This document shows, piece after piece, positions 21,884 through 35,100 of a stretch of 64,000 nucleotides of DNA. Position 1 is the first letter of the stretch. The number at the start of each line of letters is the position of its first letter. The notes under the pieces are model-generated. The model was not told the origin of the DNA. It saw only the letters and a program-made list of their open reading frames with translations, and did no database searches. Location of the stretch: assembly GCA_047967505.1 (NCBI GenBank), contig CM106538.1. The stretch is one strand, 5' to 3'. This DNA is from Dipteris shenzhenensis. Lineage: Eukaryota; Polypodiophyta; Polypodiopsida; Gleicheniales. A program made the position numbers and the translations under genes.

Positions 21884-22198
21884 CCGTTGTGCATTTATGT
21901 CACCGACTTGTTAGCTCTACAGATGCGGTTGGTACACCACCCACGAATAATAGCTGGATGACAGCTATCCTTATCTACTCTAGTTTGTGGCTCAGTTAGT
22001 ATGCCACCTTAGTTAGTTGAGTTTGGTTTGAGACCCACATATAGGGTTCTTCTATTTCTTTGTACTTGAGTTCTTTTGGCTTTCAACAACTAAGAAGAGG
22101 AAAACTATTTTCAGCCTCCACCTTTGTGCGTATTCCCCCATTGTGTATGTGAGAAAGCTCCAAGTGAGACTCCTTCCCTCTCTCCCACTATCTTCACA
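21844..22198 (+). repeat. 3' LTR of the decayed copia element (right end uncertain)
   Basis: Follows a purine tract (CGAGGGGGAG) and opens TGTTGAGATATCGAGC. A TATA-like CATATAGGG lies near 22,038. The end is placed at ...TCTTCACA (22,198) by family size, but no matching 5' LTR exists in the window, so it could extend to about 22,330. A 5' LTR was not found; the 5' end is replaced by the foreign gag fragment at 17.2 kb. Confidence 0.7.
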
Positions 22199-22641
22199 AA
22201 TGGCTGTTGCTAATCCAAGAGCCACTGTTGGAGCCGAAAGGTGAGTCGAAGGCTTGTAGGAGTGTCGTGAGCTTTGGCTATGGGTGCCCACTCAACGTGT
22301 CTGTTTGATGATACCTTTGTTTCTGCAGGAGGCTGTAGTTTGCTTACATCAAAATGTTCAGAGGAAGATTCATCGCCTTGAAATTCTGAGCAAATTTGCG
22401 CACTGAGTCCATCAAATTGAGGTCAATCTGCAAAACATGCAAGCGCTCTTTTCTCTCACTCAAACAAGGAAGAATTCTCTCACCGGAAGAGATAGAATGA
22501 ATGGAATTCGCTATCACTCAATGAACGGAAATCTTCAACTCTCATGGATAGAATTCTCTCAATCGAAAAACTAAAACTAACCTAGGAGAAAACATGTGCT
22601 CCCTAGGCAAGCCTACAACTAATCTAGGAGACTAGACCTAA
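22199..22641 (-). other. Leader remnant of a minus-strand copia element
   Basis: Non-coding sequence inside the primer site at 22,642-22,653, with repeated 'gatagaattctctca' phrases (22,470-22,570). It is truncated before gag. The left part (22,199-22,330) could still belong to the neighbouring plus-strand LTR. A short plus-strand ATG frame with a GTGAGT/CTGCAG splice pair (22,200-22,380) is too weak to call. Confidence 0.5.
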
Positions 22642-22653
22642 GCTCTGATACCA
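22642..22653 (-). other. Primer binding site of minus-strand copia remnant
   Basis: Minus strand TGGTATCAGAGC abutting the LTR at 22,654 without gap. It defines the LTR boundary and orientation. Confidence 0.9.
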
Positions 22654-22998
22654 TGACAAAGTGGGGATCGTACTAGCCTAATCTATCACTTAATGAGTAT
22701 AAAGATCATGGAGGATCAAACCAAATACGAAAAGCCATGGGGAGAGAGACAGGAAGTATGTAACACTCAATCTTTTCCGATGTGTTATATCAATAATACA
22801 TGATAGGTCTCTTATATAGAGAGTGCCCTTTGAATAGTCAACCATGTGGGATCCTCTCATCCACATCTCTCCTTGTGGATATCCTCAATCCACATCTCCA
22901 CATCATGTAGTCCACATCCTAGGGTGGCTACTTTAATACATTCCTTATCACATACCTTTGCCCTTTAATCTATGTGCTCATGGCACCATATCTCAACA
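22654..22998 (-). repeat. 5' LTR of a truncated copia element
   Basis: 345 bp with element-strand ends TGTTGAGATATGG...CACTTTGTCA. The inner 118 bp match the partial LTR at 1-117 in inverted orientation. Only the LTR, primer site and some leader remain. Confidence 0.85.
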
Positions 22999-23229
22999 CA
23001 ATGGTTGTACAAGCCGATTATAAATACATTTTCCACTTCTCTAAGATAATTAGAATACATTTTCCTTGGTTAATTTCACCCATGCAATGAGAATACATTT
23101 TCTTGTATTGTCTTAGTCATCCGACACTCCAAGAAACCCCATGATGTGCTCATGTGTGTCTAAATCCATTTTGAAGACACTCTTTCCCTTCTTTGTCTAG
23201 GCATATCTAGCAACTAAAACTAGATGCGG

Positions 23230-26200
23230 AGTACATGAATGTTTGTGCAAAGTATTGTGTCCATCGGATATGATTTGCATGGTCGATCATGCATTATACA
23301 CCGTTTTCCCCCTAGTGTTATGCACCACCATAAAAAAACATAGTCCTAGGTGTATTATTCGAATAAGAACTTATCGTATGGGCATGAAACTTTGCATGCA
23401 AGTCCATACCATCTAGGTTGAGGTGTGTGCAAAGCATTATTCCCATCACCTATGCTTTGAATGGTCGATCAAGAATTAAACATTGTTTTTGCCTTAGTGT
23501 CATGCACAACCATATAAAAACATGGTCCTAGGTGTGTTATTCCAGCATGTACACTTATTGGATGGCCGTTTCACTTTTCAAGAATGTAAATACCACATAG
23601 ATTGAGGTGCGTGCAAAGTATTATGTCCATCAAATAGGCTTTGCATTATCAATCAAGCATTAAACACTGTTTTTGCCTCAATGCCATGCACAACCATATA
23701 AAAACATGGTCCTAGGTGTGTTATTCCAATAAATACTTATCAGATTGGTGTGCCACTTTGCAAGCATGTAATTACCACCTAGGTTTAGATTCATGCAAAG
23801 TATTGTGACCATAGGATATGATATGCATGGTCGATCATGCATTATACACTGCTTCCCCCTTAGTGTTATGCACCACCATAAAAAAACATAGTCGTAGGTG
23901 TGTTATTCAAACAAGAACTTATTGTATGGGCACACAACTTTGGATGCAAGTCCATACCATCTAGTTGAGGTGCATGCAAATTATTTCGCATATCGCATAT
24001 GCTTTGAATGGTCGATTAAGAATTAAACATCGTTTTTGCCTCAGTGTCAACCACAACCATATAAAAACATGGTCCTAGGTGTGTTATTGCAGCATGTACT
24101 TATCGGATGGGTGATCCACTTTGCAAGCATGTAAATAACACCTAGGTTGAGGTGTGTGCAAAGTATTATGCCCATCAGATAGGCTTTGCATTGTCCCATC
24201 AAGCATTAAACACTATTTTTGCCTCAATGTCATGCACAACCATATAAAAACATGGTCCTAAGTGTGTTATTCCAACAAATACTTATTGGATGGGCATGCC
24301 ACTTTGCAAGCATGTAAATAACACCTAGACTGAGATGTGTGCAAATTATTGTGTCCATTGGATATGATATGCATGGTCGATCATGCATTATACACCATTT
24401 TTCCCCTAGTGTTATGCACCACCATAAAAAAACATAGTCCTAGGTGTGTTATTCGAACAAGAACTTATCATATGGGTGTGCAACTTTGCATGCAAGTCCA
24501 TAACATCTAGGTTGAGGTGCATGAAAAGTATTGTACGCATCGCATATGCTTTGAATGGTTGCTTAAGAATTAAACATTGTTTTTGCCTTAGTGTCATTCA
24601 CAACCATATAAAGACATGGTCCTAGGTGTGTTATTCCAACATGTACTTATTGGATGGATGATCCACTTTGCTAGAATGTAAATACCACCTAGTTTGAGTT
24701 AGGTGCAAAGTATTGTGACCATCGTATAGGATTTACATTGTCAATCAAGCATTGAGCACCATTTTTGCCCCAATGTGATGCACATCCATCAAAAAACGCA
24801 CTCCTAGGTGTGTTATCCGAACAAGTACTTATCGGATGGCCGCACCACTTTGTATGCAACTCAATACCATCTAGTTGGAGATGCATGAAAAGTATTGTGT
24901 CCATAGGATATGATTTGCATGCTCAATCACACATTATACAACATTCTCCTCCTAGTGTTATTCACAACCATCAATAAAAGCGCTCCCAGGTGTGTTATCC
25001 GAACAAGTACTTATGGGATGGGCATGCCACTTTGTATGCATGTCAATATAACTTGCATAGAGACCTGTGCAAAGTATTGAGGCCATCGGATATGGTATGC
25101 ATGGTCAACCAAGCATTAAACTCCGCTTTTGCCTTAGTGTCATGCACAAGTGTCAAAACACACTATCCTAGGTGTGTTATTCCGACAAGTACTTATCAAA
25201 TTGGCGTACCACATTTCATGCAGCTTAATAACACCTATGTTAATGGCATGCAGAGTATTTTTCCCATCGGATATGCTTTTCATGCTCGATCATGCATTAT
25301 ATACTGTTTTTCCCCTAGTGTTATGCACAATCGTCAAAATGCACTCCCAGGTGTGTTATTTGAACAAGTACTTATGGGATGGGTGCACCACTTTGCATGC
25401 AAGTAAATACCACCTAGGTTGAGACACGTGCAAAATATTGTGCCCATTTGACATGCTTTACATGGTCGATTCTCGCATTAAACAGCGTTTTGGTCTCGTT
25501 GTGATGCACATCCGTCAAAAACACATTTCTAGGTGTGTTAACCGAACACCATCGGATATGATTTATATGGTCAACCAAGAATTAAACATCATTTTTGCCT
25601 TAGTGTCATGCACAACCATATAAAAACATGGTCCTAGGTGTGTTATTTTAATAAGTACTTATCAAACGGGCATGCCACTTTGCAATAATGTAAATACCAC
25701 CTAGGTTGAAATGAATACAAATTATTGTGTCCATCGGATATGATTTGCATGGTCGATCACACATTATACACCGTTTTCCCCCTAGTGTTATGCACCACCA
25801 TAAAAAACGTAGTCCTAGGTGTGTTATTCGAACAAGAACTTATCATCTAGGCATGAAACTTTGCACCCAAGTCCATACCATCTAGTTTGAGGTGTGTACA
25901 AAGTATTGTGTCCATCTCATGTGCTTTTAATGGCCGATCAAGAATTAAACATCGCTTTTGCCTTAGTGTCATGCACAACTATATAAAAACATGATCCTAG
26001 GTGTGCTATTCCAACAAGTACTTATCGTATGGGTGCTCTACTTTGAAGCATGTAAATACCACCTAGGTTGAGGTGCATGCAAAGTATTGTGCCCATCGGA
26101 TACGCTTTGAATTGTCAATCAAGCATTAAACACCGTTTCTGCCTCAATGTGATGCATATTCGTCAAAAAACACGCTCCTAGGTGTGTTATCCGAACAAGT

Positions 26201-28740
26201 AATTATCGAATGGCTGCACCACTTTGCATGTAAGTCAATACCATCTATTTTGAGATGCAAGAAAAGTATTTTGTCCATCAGATATGATTTGCATGCTCAA
26301 TCACGCACGTTTTTCTCCTAGTGTTATTCACAACCATCAATAAAAGTGCTCCCAGGTGTGTTATCCGAACAAGTACTTATGGGACGGGCATGCCACTTTG
26401 CATGCACATCAATATAACATGAATAGAGACCTGTAAAAATTGTTTAGGCCATATGATATGATATGCATGGTCCACCAAGCATTAAACTCCGCTTTTGCCT
26501 TAGTGTCATGCACAAGCGTCAAAAACACTATCCCAGGTGTGTTATTCCAACAAGTACTTATCAGATTGGTGAGCCACATTTCATGCAACTCAATACCACC
26601 TAGTTTGAGGTGCATGCAAAGTATTGTGCCCATCGAATATGATTTTCATGTTGGATCACAAATTATGTATTGTTTTTTCCCTAGTGTTATGCACAACTGT
26701 CAAAAAACGCACTCCCAGGTGTGTTATTTGAACAATTACTTATGGTATGGGTGTTCCACTTTGCATTCAAGTATATAACACGTAGGTTGAGGTTAGTATA
26801 AATTATTGTGACCATTTAATATGCTTTGCATGATCTATTCTCGCATTAAATAGCGTTTTTGCATCACTGTGATGCACATCCATCAAAAACATGCTTCTAG
26901 GTGTGTTATCCTTACAGGTACTATCAGATGGATGCGTAACTTTGAACCCAAGTTAATACCATCTAGGTGGAGATGTGTGCAAAGTATTGTGTCCATAGGA
27001 TATGATTTGCATGGTCTACCACGCATTATACATGGCTTTCCTCCTAGGTGTGTTATCCGGACAAGTACTTATGGGATGGGCATGCCACTTTGCATGCACA
27101 TCAATATAACATGAATAGAGACTTGTGAAAATTATTGAGGCCATTGGATATGATATGCATGGTCGACCAAGCATTAAACTCCGCTTTTGCCTTAGTGTCA
27201 TGCACAAGTGTCAAAAAACACTGTCCTTGGTGTGTTATTCTAGCAAGTACTTATTGGATTGGTGTGCCACATTGCATGCAACTAAATACCACCTAGGTTG
27301 AGGTGCATGCAAATTATTGTGCCCATCAGATATGATTTGCATGCTCGATCACTCATTATGCTCCGTTTTTCCCCTAGTGTTACGCACAACTCTAAAAAAA
27401 CGTGTCCCAGGTGTGTTATGCAGACAAGAACTTATGGGATGGGCACGTCACTTTGCGTGAAAGTAAATACCACCTAGGTTGAGGCACGTGCAGAGTATTA
27501 TGCCCATCAGATAGGCTTTGCATTGTCGATTAAGCATTAAACACCGTTTTTGGCTCAGTGTGATTCACATCCATAAAAAAACATGCTCCTAGGTGTGTTA
27601 TCCGAACAAGTACTTATCGGATGGGTGGACCAATTTGCACCGAAGTCAATACCATCTAGGTTGAGATGCATTAAAAGTATTGTGTCCATTGGATATGATT
27701 TGCATGCTCGATCACACAATATACATCGTTTTCCTCCTAGTGTTATGCACCATCGTAAAAAACGCACTACCAAGTATGTTATCCAAACAAGTACTTATGG
27801 GATGGGCATGCCACTTTGCATGCAGGTCAATACAACTTGAATAGATGCTTGTACAAAGTATTTTGTCCATCATATATGATTTGCATGGTCGACCAAGCAT
27901 TAAACTCCGTTTTTACCTTAGCGTCACGCACAAGCATAAAAAAAGATTGTCCTAGGTGTGTTATTCCAACAAGTACTTATCGGATTGGTGCATAACATTG
28001 CATGTAACTCAATACCACCTAGTTTGAGATGTGTGGAAATTATTGTTCCCATCAGATATGCTTTGCATGCTCGATCACACATTATGCTCTGTTTTCCCCC
28101 TAGTGTTATGCACAACTCTAAAAAAACTCACTCCCAGGTGTGTTATGCGAACAAGAACTTATGGGATGGGCACATCACTTTACATGAAAGTAAATACCAC
28201 CTAAGTTGAGGCATGTGCAAAGTATTTTGCCCATCGGATAGGATTTTCATTGTCGATTAAGCATTAAATACCGTTTTTGTCTTAGTGCAATTCACATCCA
28301 TAAAAAAACACGCTCCTAAGTTTGTTATCCCAACAAGTACTTATCGGATGGATGCAATCCATTGCATAAGTAAATACCACCTAGTTTGAGGTGAGTGCAA
28401 AGTATTGTGCCCATTGGATAGGCTTTGCATTGTTGATTAAGCATTAAACATATTTTTTTCCTCAGTGTGATTCACATTCGTAAAAAAACATGCTCCTAAG
28501 TGTGTTATTCCAACAAGTACTTATCAGGTGGATGCAAGACATTGCATGCAACTCAATAACACCTAGGTTGAGGTGCATGCAAAGTATTGTGGCCATCAGA
28601 TACGATCATGCATTATACACCGTTTTTTTCTTAGAGTTATGCACAACGGTAAAAAAATGTGCTCCCAGGCATGTTATTTGAACAAGTACTTATGGGATGG
28701 GTGCACCACTTTGCATGCGAGTATATACCACCTAGGTTGA
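23230..28740. repeat. ~181-bp satellite array, about 30 monomers
   Basis: Tandem array with monomer phrases GGTGTGTTATTCCAACAAG, TACTTATCGGATGGG, ACTTTGCATGCAAGT, CCACCTAGGTTGAG, AAGTATTGTGCCCATCGG, TTTGCATGGTCGATCA and GCATTAAACACCG. Junction words recur near 23,350, 23,533, 23,715, 23,898, 24,076, 24,260, 24,448 and so on to 28,673, mostly 178-185 bp apart. Shortened monomers occur near 25,540 and 26,910. Similar but not identical monomers recur every three units on the left and about every four on the right (see findings). The array ends abruptly at 28,740. The many short frames are repeat echoes. Monomer size is in the range of nucleosome-sized plant satellites. Confidence 0.95.
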
Positions 28741-28744
28741 TCCA

Positions 28745-31416
28745 ACTATGAGCCTGAGAAGATTGGTATCAGAAGCACTTTCTTGGCTATCTTATGTGAA
28801 GTTAGCCATGACTCCACAATCATACATGACTCTCTTTGAATCAATGCGTTCCACATAAAAACGTCGTCCATATGACCATAATAGACTTTACTTTTTGTAT
28901 TGCAAAAGAGCATCATTAAAACAATGAGGATGCATCTATTTTATAGTGTATATTGCCACAAATAATTACTTAATTATGTTAAGAGGTAAGAAACTTACAT
29001 GCATCATACATTCATATGACAACTCTCGCTCGTGCTCATTTATTGTCTCTCCATTGTGTTTGGCTTTACGTAGAGCCATTTGTAGCCAATCAAGTGACAT
29101 GTGAGTGGGGAGAAGGGCAAGATCCCATGGATATGGTTGTGCTCACCGGTGCATTACTCTGAATCTCATCCTTGCATTTATTCTTTCTAATTTGATCGCT
29201 TCATACCTCTCAATCCACTTTTGCATCTCCTTGCTATTGAGGATACAAAACTTATTGAATTTCTCCATTTGCTCTTTGCTCATATTTCTTTCAATACCTT
29301 TTCCTTGGGGAACCTTGCCAATGATGCGATCATCATCCTTGTTATGCCAAGCCTGTGCCATATCGAGATCCATGGATGCAAGAAACTCTGTGATATATAC
29401 TAATGACTCTTGCACAAGCCATCCCTCTACCATGCTTGCTTTTGGTCTTGCTCTCTACCTTACAAATCACTTCAAGGTTTTCATAAACTGCTCAAGAAAA
29501 AACATCCACCGACTATGAACGGTACCTGCAATGTCCATCGACTATGAACGGTACCTACAATGTCCACCTCATCAACTATGTGCACAAGCAAGTGCACTTG
29601 AGTTGTCATAATGCTCGAGGGAAAGTGCTTCTCAAGCAAGCATACAGATTTGATGGAGTCCACCCTAGCCTTCTCGATGCTCGATATGGAGATCCCTTTT
29701 AGAGGTATCCACCTATTTCATGTGCCCATGTAAGATATATTCATAATTAGTCTACAGATTATTCAACTTAAATTGAAGAAAATACAATCAATGCGAGTTG
29801 ATAGTAAGCATACCTCACAATACCACTCATCTTGAATATAGCATTTCTAACATCTTCTCGTAAGCACCCTTTCACTGTAATTGGGAGCATGAACTATCCA
29901 AGCAACTAACATAATCATAATTACACTAATGCATCACTGTTATTGGTACACTAATCCTACAGCTTAGAATACCTATAAGACCTTGTGCCAATCATGGGAC
30001 TTGAGCCCACTAAGCTTATTGTCCTTTGAAATTGCTCCTTTCAAGCAACGCATGTACCCTATCGGTGTTTGAAAAGAGGTAATGTCTGCTTTTGGGAGGA
30101 CAACTTTATGAACACGCACTTGGGGCCACAAATGAGGAATCCTATTCATAGCACGCAAGTCTTATTGTACTCCTCTTAAGTCTTTGTCACCAACCAAGTG
30201 TGCCCAAATAATAGCCCCCACATTCTTGAAGATATGCATGGGATCCAAGAGATGATTGATTTGTAATTGACCCCTATAAGGAAGCTCATGAAAGATGGAT
30301 AGCCTGTTCATGCCAAGAGGAGGCTCCTCTCCATTCGTCCTCTCCAAGCCTGAATCCAGTCACTTGCCTTCAAATATGGTGGTGGTGGATCAAGCTAGCC
30401 TCCACGGGTGAGATGGTCTAGAGGAAGGTATTGAGCATGACCTTCATAAACCATTTTCCTCATATGTTTGGAGTGTCATGAAAGAGCACTCAAATCCTTC
30501 CCACAAATAGGACAAGCATGGTACCCACTTATTGCAAGTCTTGTAGGAATCCTTGAATGTATTAGTATGAGACATGTGCTAGAAAGAGAGTCATAAAAGT
30601 ATCATATATTATACATTTAAAGACACAACCATGTACCTGTGCACTCTCCATATCTTGGGTAGTCATGTATGGTCCACATCAAGATTCCCTTGAGCAAAAT
30701 GTCATTGGTATGTCTAGGAGATCTGGAAATATCAAAGACCTACACTCCTCTCCATAAGATCTGTAACTGCTCTATCAAAGGTGCCATGTACACATCCATA
30801 TTTTTGGCCTTGTACTTCTCTGGCACAAGCACTGCAAGCATGAGGTGTCCCTTCTTTATTGTTAGCCATGGTGGGATATTGTGATTCACCAAGACTATAG
30901 GCCATGTCAACCAAAATGTCGAGCATAATTCGAAAGGGTTCACGTCATCCGTGGCAAGCCCAAGGTGTAAGTTGCATGGCTCCCTCGCAAAGTTCAGCCA
31001 TTGATTGTCTATGTGCTTTCAAGTTGCATAATCAGCATTAATCATCAATGTGTCATCAGTGGACCAATGTGTAGCATGCCAAGTCATCAACTGTGCTATG
31101 GATTTGCATCAGAACATATGTTGTATTCTAGCAATGATGGAAAAGTTTCTCAAGACCTTTATAGGGATCTGCTCACCCTACAAGTCATCTCTATATCGTT
31201 GTTCCCCACACTTCGAACAGCTAGCCAAGTCTCCATGCTCATGATGAAAGAGAATACAATCATTACGGCAAGCATGGATGGTATCATAATCCATAACCAC
31301 CACTGTCTCAGCATCTTCTTCACTTCATCTCTTGATGCAGGCATGGTATTTGGTATAGGCAACATCTTTTAGAGGAACCTATCGCAATTCAAACATAGAT
31401 AGGCTTTGAATAATGA
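28745..31416 (-). pseudogene. CACTA (En/Spm) TNP2 transposase relic, C-terminal part
   Basis: Read right to left, homologous blocks to plant TNP2/Transposase_21 appear: IPNTMPASRDEVKKMLRQ (31,360), zinc-type HACRNDC, DDVNPFELCSTFW / NIPPWLTIKKGHLM (30,950-30,840), LDPMHIFKNVGA (30,240), GAISKDNKLSGLKSHDWHK (30,000), then a DUF4218 block LLEKHFPSSIMTTQVHLLVH (29,640-29,560) and the ...HLGRM-like tail to about 29,000. A GTAAGT donor near 29,000 suggests a further exon towards 28,780. Numerous frameshifts and stops, plus a 29-bp tandem duplication (29,510-29,570). TNP2 cuts and moves CACTA elements. The N-terminal part lies beyond a nested copia element, at 36,949-37,580. Confidence 0.85.
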
Positions 31417-31421
31417 GAAAC
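31417..31421. other. Target site duplication GAAAC (left copy)
   Basis: GAAAC directly precedes the copia LTR at 31,422 and recurs at 36,949-36,953 directly after the other LTR. It proves that the copia element inserted into the TNP2 sequence rather than being an adjacent unit. Confidence 0.85.
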
Positions 31422-32153
31422 TATAAGAAAATAATACAATTTCTGTGCTCAACAAATAACAGGATCTCGTACACAAGAGAGAAAACAAGATAGTATGGAG
31501 AATAAAAAATTTGATTACTGTAGAACTAATACAATAGATGGCACTGCCTCCCAACCGTGCGCTCCTGTGAAAGAAGCTTTGATGGTGTGCTGGAAATAGG
31601 AGAAGACAGAGGCTGGATGCTAAGGAATTACGGTTGCTATATCCAATGATGAAATGGGCTTCACGGTCTTGCTCTTATATAGCCACCAGTCGTAGTCAGT
31701 TAGGCTCAATTGGGTGACCGACCAAGTCTGCCCAAAACGATCGACTAGGGGTCAGCCCGAAATAAGCCACCGACCATACGATAGAACCGATGCACAAAAT
31801 AGAGCAACTAACCTATGGTCTCCATTCAGCCCAGAGCCATCCGAGATCATTTGAGGCTGCAAACGGGCCCTACAACTTGAGAGTGGGTTGCCCCAAAAAA
31901 TGCTCCATCTACCCTCAGTGCGGTCAGTCAAGGGATGCCTTCCCACACTTGCATGTAGCCTAGTTGGCGGTGTGCCAACTCTATCTGAAGCCGTCCAGCC
32001 ATCAGGCCACACATGGCCCCCATCTGGTGTCCAAACCAAGACCTACTGGATAACCGAGCTACTCAAATGCCTTCTCCTCATATGGGGGGCTTACAAGTAG
32101 AGATAGCTAGTTCCTGCGTAGTTACACAAGAGTGGAGCATTGATATCTAACCA
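31422..32153 (-). repeat. 3' LTR of nested copia element
   Basis: About 732 bp. Shares 'gagagaaaacaagatagtat', the GGTCAG...ACCGACCATACG region and 'ggatgccttcccacacttgc' with the partner LTR at 36,226. Its outer end reads TATAAGAAA instead of TGTAAGAAA. Confidence 0.9.
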
Positions 32154-32182
32154 CCCCCCTCAATGTCCACCCGCAAGTGAAC

Positions 32183-35100
32183 TTACTTTTTTGGCCCAAT
32201 GCCAAGTCGATGAAGATGCCTCTCCAGCAAGTCTCTTCCAAGAGCCTTCGTGAAGATGTCCGCAACATTCTCTGTAGTCGGACAGTACACCAAGTCGACC
32301 TCTCCATCCATGATGAGCTCACGTACAAAGTGATATTGAATCTCGATGTGTTTTGTGCGAGTGTGGAACACCGGGTTCTTTGCAATCGCCATGCAACTCT
32401 GATTATCACATGATAACTGTGTAGGCTTGTTCTGCACTGCACCCATGTCCCCTAAAATCCCCCTTAACCACACTGCCTTGCAAGAAGCAAAGCATGCAGA
32501 TTTGTACTCAGCCTCGGTAGAAGAAAGAGCAACTGTGGGTTGCTTCTTGCTGACCCATGACACAACTCTAGATCCAAGTGAGAAACAGTACCTTGTCACT
32601 GATCTCCTGCTGTCCATGTCTCCTGCCCAATCTGAGTCACAGAATCTGGTCAAGATGTTGCCCTTGGTATAGGTGATGCCATAATCAAGTGTGCCTTTGA
32701 TGTATTTCAGCACCCGCATCCCTACCCTCCAATGGTTCTCCTGAGGCTTATTGGAAAACCTGCTTAGTACACCAGTTGCAAAACTGATGTCTGGCCATGT
32801 GTTGCACAGGTAAATCCAGCTGCCCACAAGCCTTCTATACTTCGCTTCGTCCACCAGTGGTGATGAATCCTCGTTTGAGAGCTTCACGTCAACCTCCATA
32901 GGGGTACCAACTCTCTTGCACTCAGCCATGCCAAATGCCTTCAGTATCTCTCCAGCATACTTCAGTTGTGAAATGAAGATCTGTTTCGGCTCCTGCAAAA
33001 CTTCAATCCCCAAACAGAAATGCATCAGTCTGAGGTCTTCCTAGCAAATGCTTCATCTGCGAGATCTTCTCTTCATGGTTCCCTATTATGATAGGGTCAT
33101 CCACATAAAGGACCACGATCATACACCTGCCTCCTTCTTTGAAGATATACAAATTTGCATTAGATGGCTCCTCCTGAACCCATTTTGTAGAAAGTAGGCA
33201 TCAATTCGCTGGTACCATGCTCGTGGGGCCTGTTTCAGCCCGTAAAGTGCCTTCTTCAATTTGCAGACTTTACCTTCTGAACCGGGGATCTCAAAACCTA
33301 GTGGTTGTTCCACGTATACCTTGTCCTTGAGATCTCCATTCAGAAAGGCAGATTTCACATCCATCTGAAACACGGGCCAACTTCCCTGGGTAGCTAAAGC
33401 CAAAACACTGCGAATTGTGGTTAGTCTAGCTGTGGGAGCAAAATTATCTTGATAATCAAAACCATGTACCTGTGCAAATCCTTTTGCCACGAGATGAGCC
33501 TTGTACTTATCCAACGTGCCGTCGGGCTTGTACTTGGTCTTATACACCCACTTGGTTCCAATTACCTTGTGTTTTGGTGGTCGATCCACAAGGTCCCAAG
33601 TGTTGTTCTTCATTATGGAGCCATACTCCAATTGCATAGCCTCCATCCACCTATCATCACCCTGTGCCTCTTCAAGACACTTGGGTTCATCAGCATGGAT
33701 CACTTCTGTCATCAACGCGTAGTTGACCAAGTGTTCTTACGCCTTCTTTGCTCCTCTAATCTCTTGGACTGACGGTGTTCGGATGGTTCCTCCTCAATGG
33801 CTGGGGGTTCTCTGCCATCCAAAAGTTGCTTTACCCACTTCAAGAATGGTTGTTGCCGTTGTGGTTCTATAGGCTCTTCTTCTTCTTTGTCTTGAATCCT
33901 CCCAAGCACCATTGGGGGAGTTCGGTTTGCTATTGGTGGCGGAACTGGATGGATATCCTGGTCTTGGTTGTCTGGGAAGGAAGCATCCTCCTCCAATTGA
34001 TGCGGCTGTTCTGAGAAAACCACATCGCAACTTACAATTATCTTCTTGGTAATAGGGTTATAGAGACGGTAACCCTTCGCCTCTTCACTGTAGCCCAAGA
34101 AAATACACTTCGGCTCTTCGGTTCCCATTTGGTCTTGGTAGCATCAGGGACATGCACAAAACAGTCACATCCAAAAACTCTGAAATGTGCAACTGAAGGT
34201 TTCTTACCAAAACAGGCTTGCAGTGGAGTCATCCTGTTCACAGCCTTTGTGTAGCTATGATTCAGGATGTAAACTGCAGTGTTACATGCTTCAGCCTAGA
34301 AAGTCTTTGGCAAATCTTTCCCTTTCATCATACTCCGGCCCATTTCGCTAATGACGTGCATCTTGCATTCTACTACTCCATTTTGCTGTGATGTATGTGG
34401 CGGGGGTTTCTGCCTCTTGATTCCGTGACTTTTGCAGTAACTTTTGAATTCAATTGATGTGAACTCTCCACCTTTGTCTGATGTCAATTTCTTCACCTTC
34501 TTCCCCGTTTCTTTCTCGACCATTACATGCCATTCCTTGAACCTACTAAAAGCCTCGTCTTTAGTCTTTAGGAAGTATATCCATATCCTTCTACTGTAGT
34601 CGTCGATCAACGTCATGAAGTAGTAGGAACCACCCAAAGTTTCCGTCTCCATCTGTCCGCAGAGGTCCATGTGAACGAGCTTTAGAAGAGCCTTTGCCCT
34701 ACTGGCCTCTTTAGGAAAGGGATGCTGATGCTGCTTGCCCATCATGCAAGCTTCACATACATCGGGTAGATCTGAAATTTTTGGTAGGTCTGTAATCATT
34801 TCACTTTTATGCATCTCCTTCAAAGAACTAAGGTTTAGATGACCAAAACTCTCATGCCATGGCTTAGTGTTCTTCACATCCGCTCGAGCACTGAAAGCTG
34901 AGAGTTCATAAATGTTGTTGCACCGTGTACCTATACCACCGACCTTTCCTTGAAGATCCAGAATCTGTGCACCATTCTTATCGAATCGATCTTTGAGGTC
35001 CCAATCCGTGATCGTAGAAATGGACAACAAGTTCCTCTTGATATCTGGCACATAAAGAACATCGGATAACTATTTTACAGCTCCATCTAACTTGAGAGCA

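Noticed and set aside
22200-22390. Small two-exon gene (MAVANPRATVGAE with GTGAGT...CTGCAG intron)
   Set aside because: Only about 30 codons, lies between two LTR-related segments, no homologue recognised.
23230-28740. Many 60-140-codon frames in the satellite
   Set aside because: They restart with each monomer and share the monomer's wording; no protein family.
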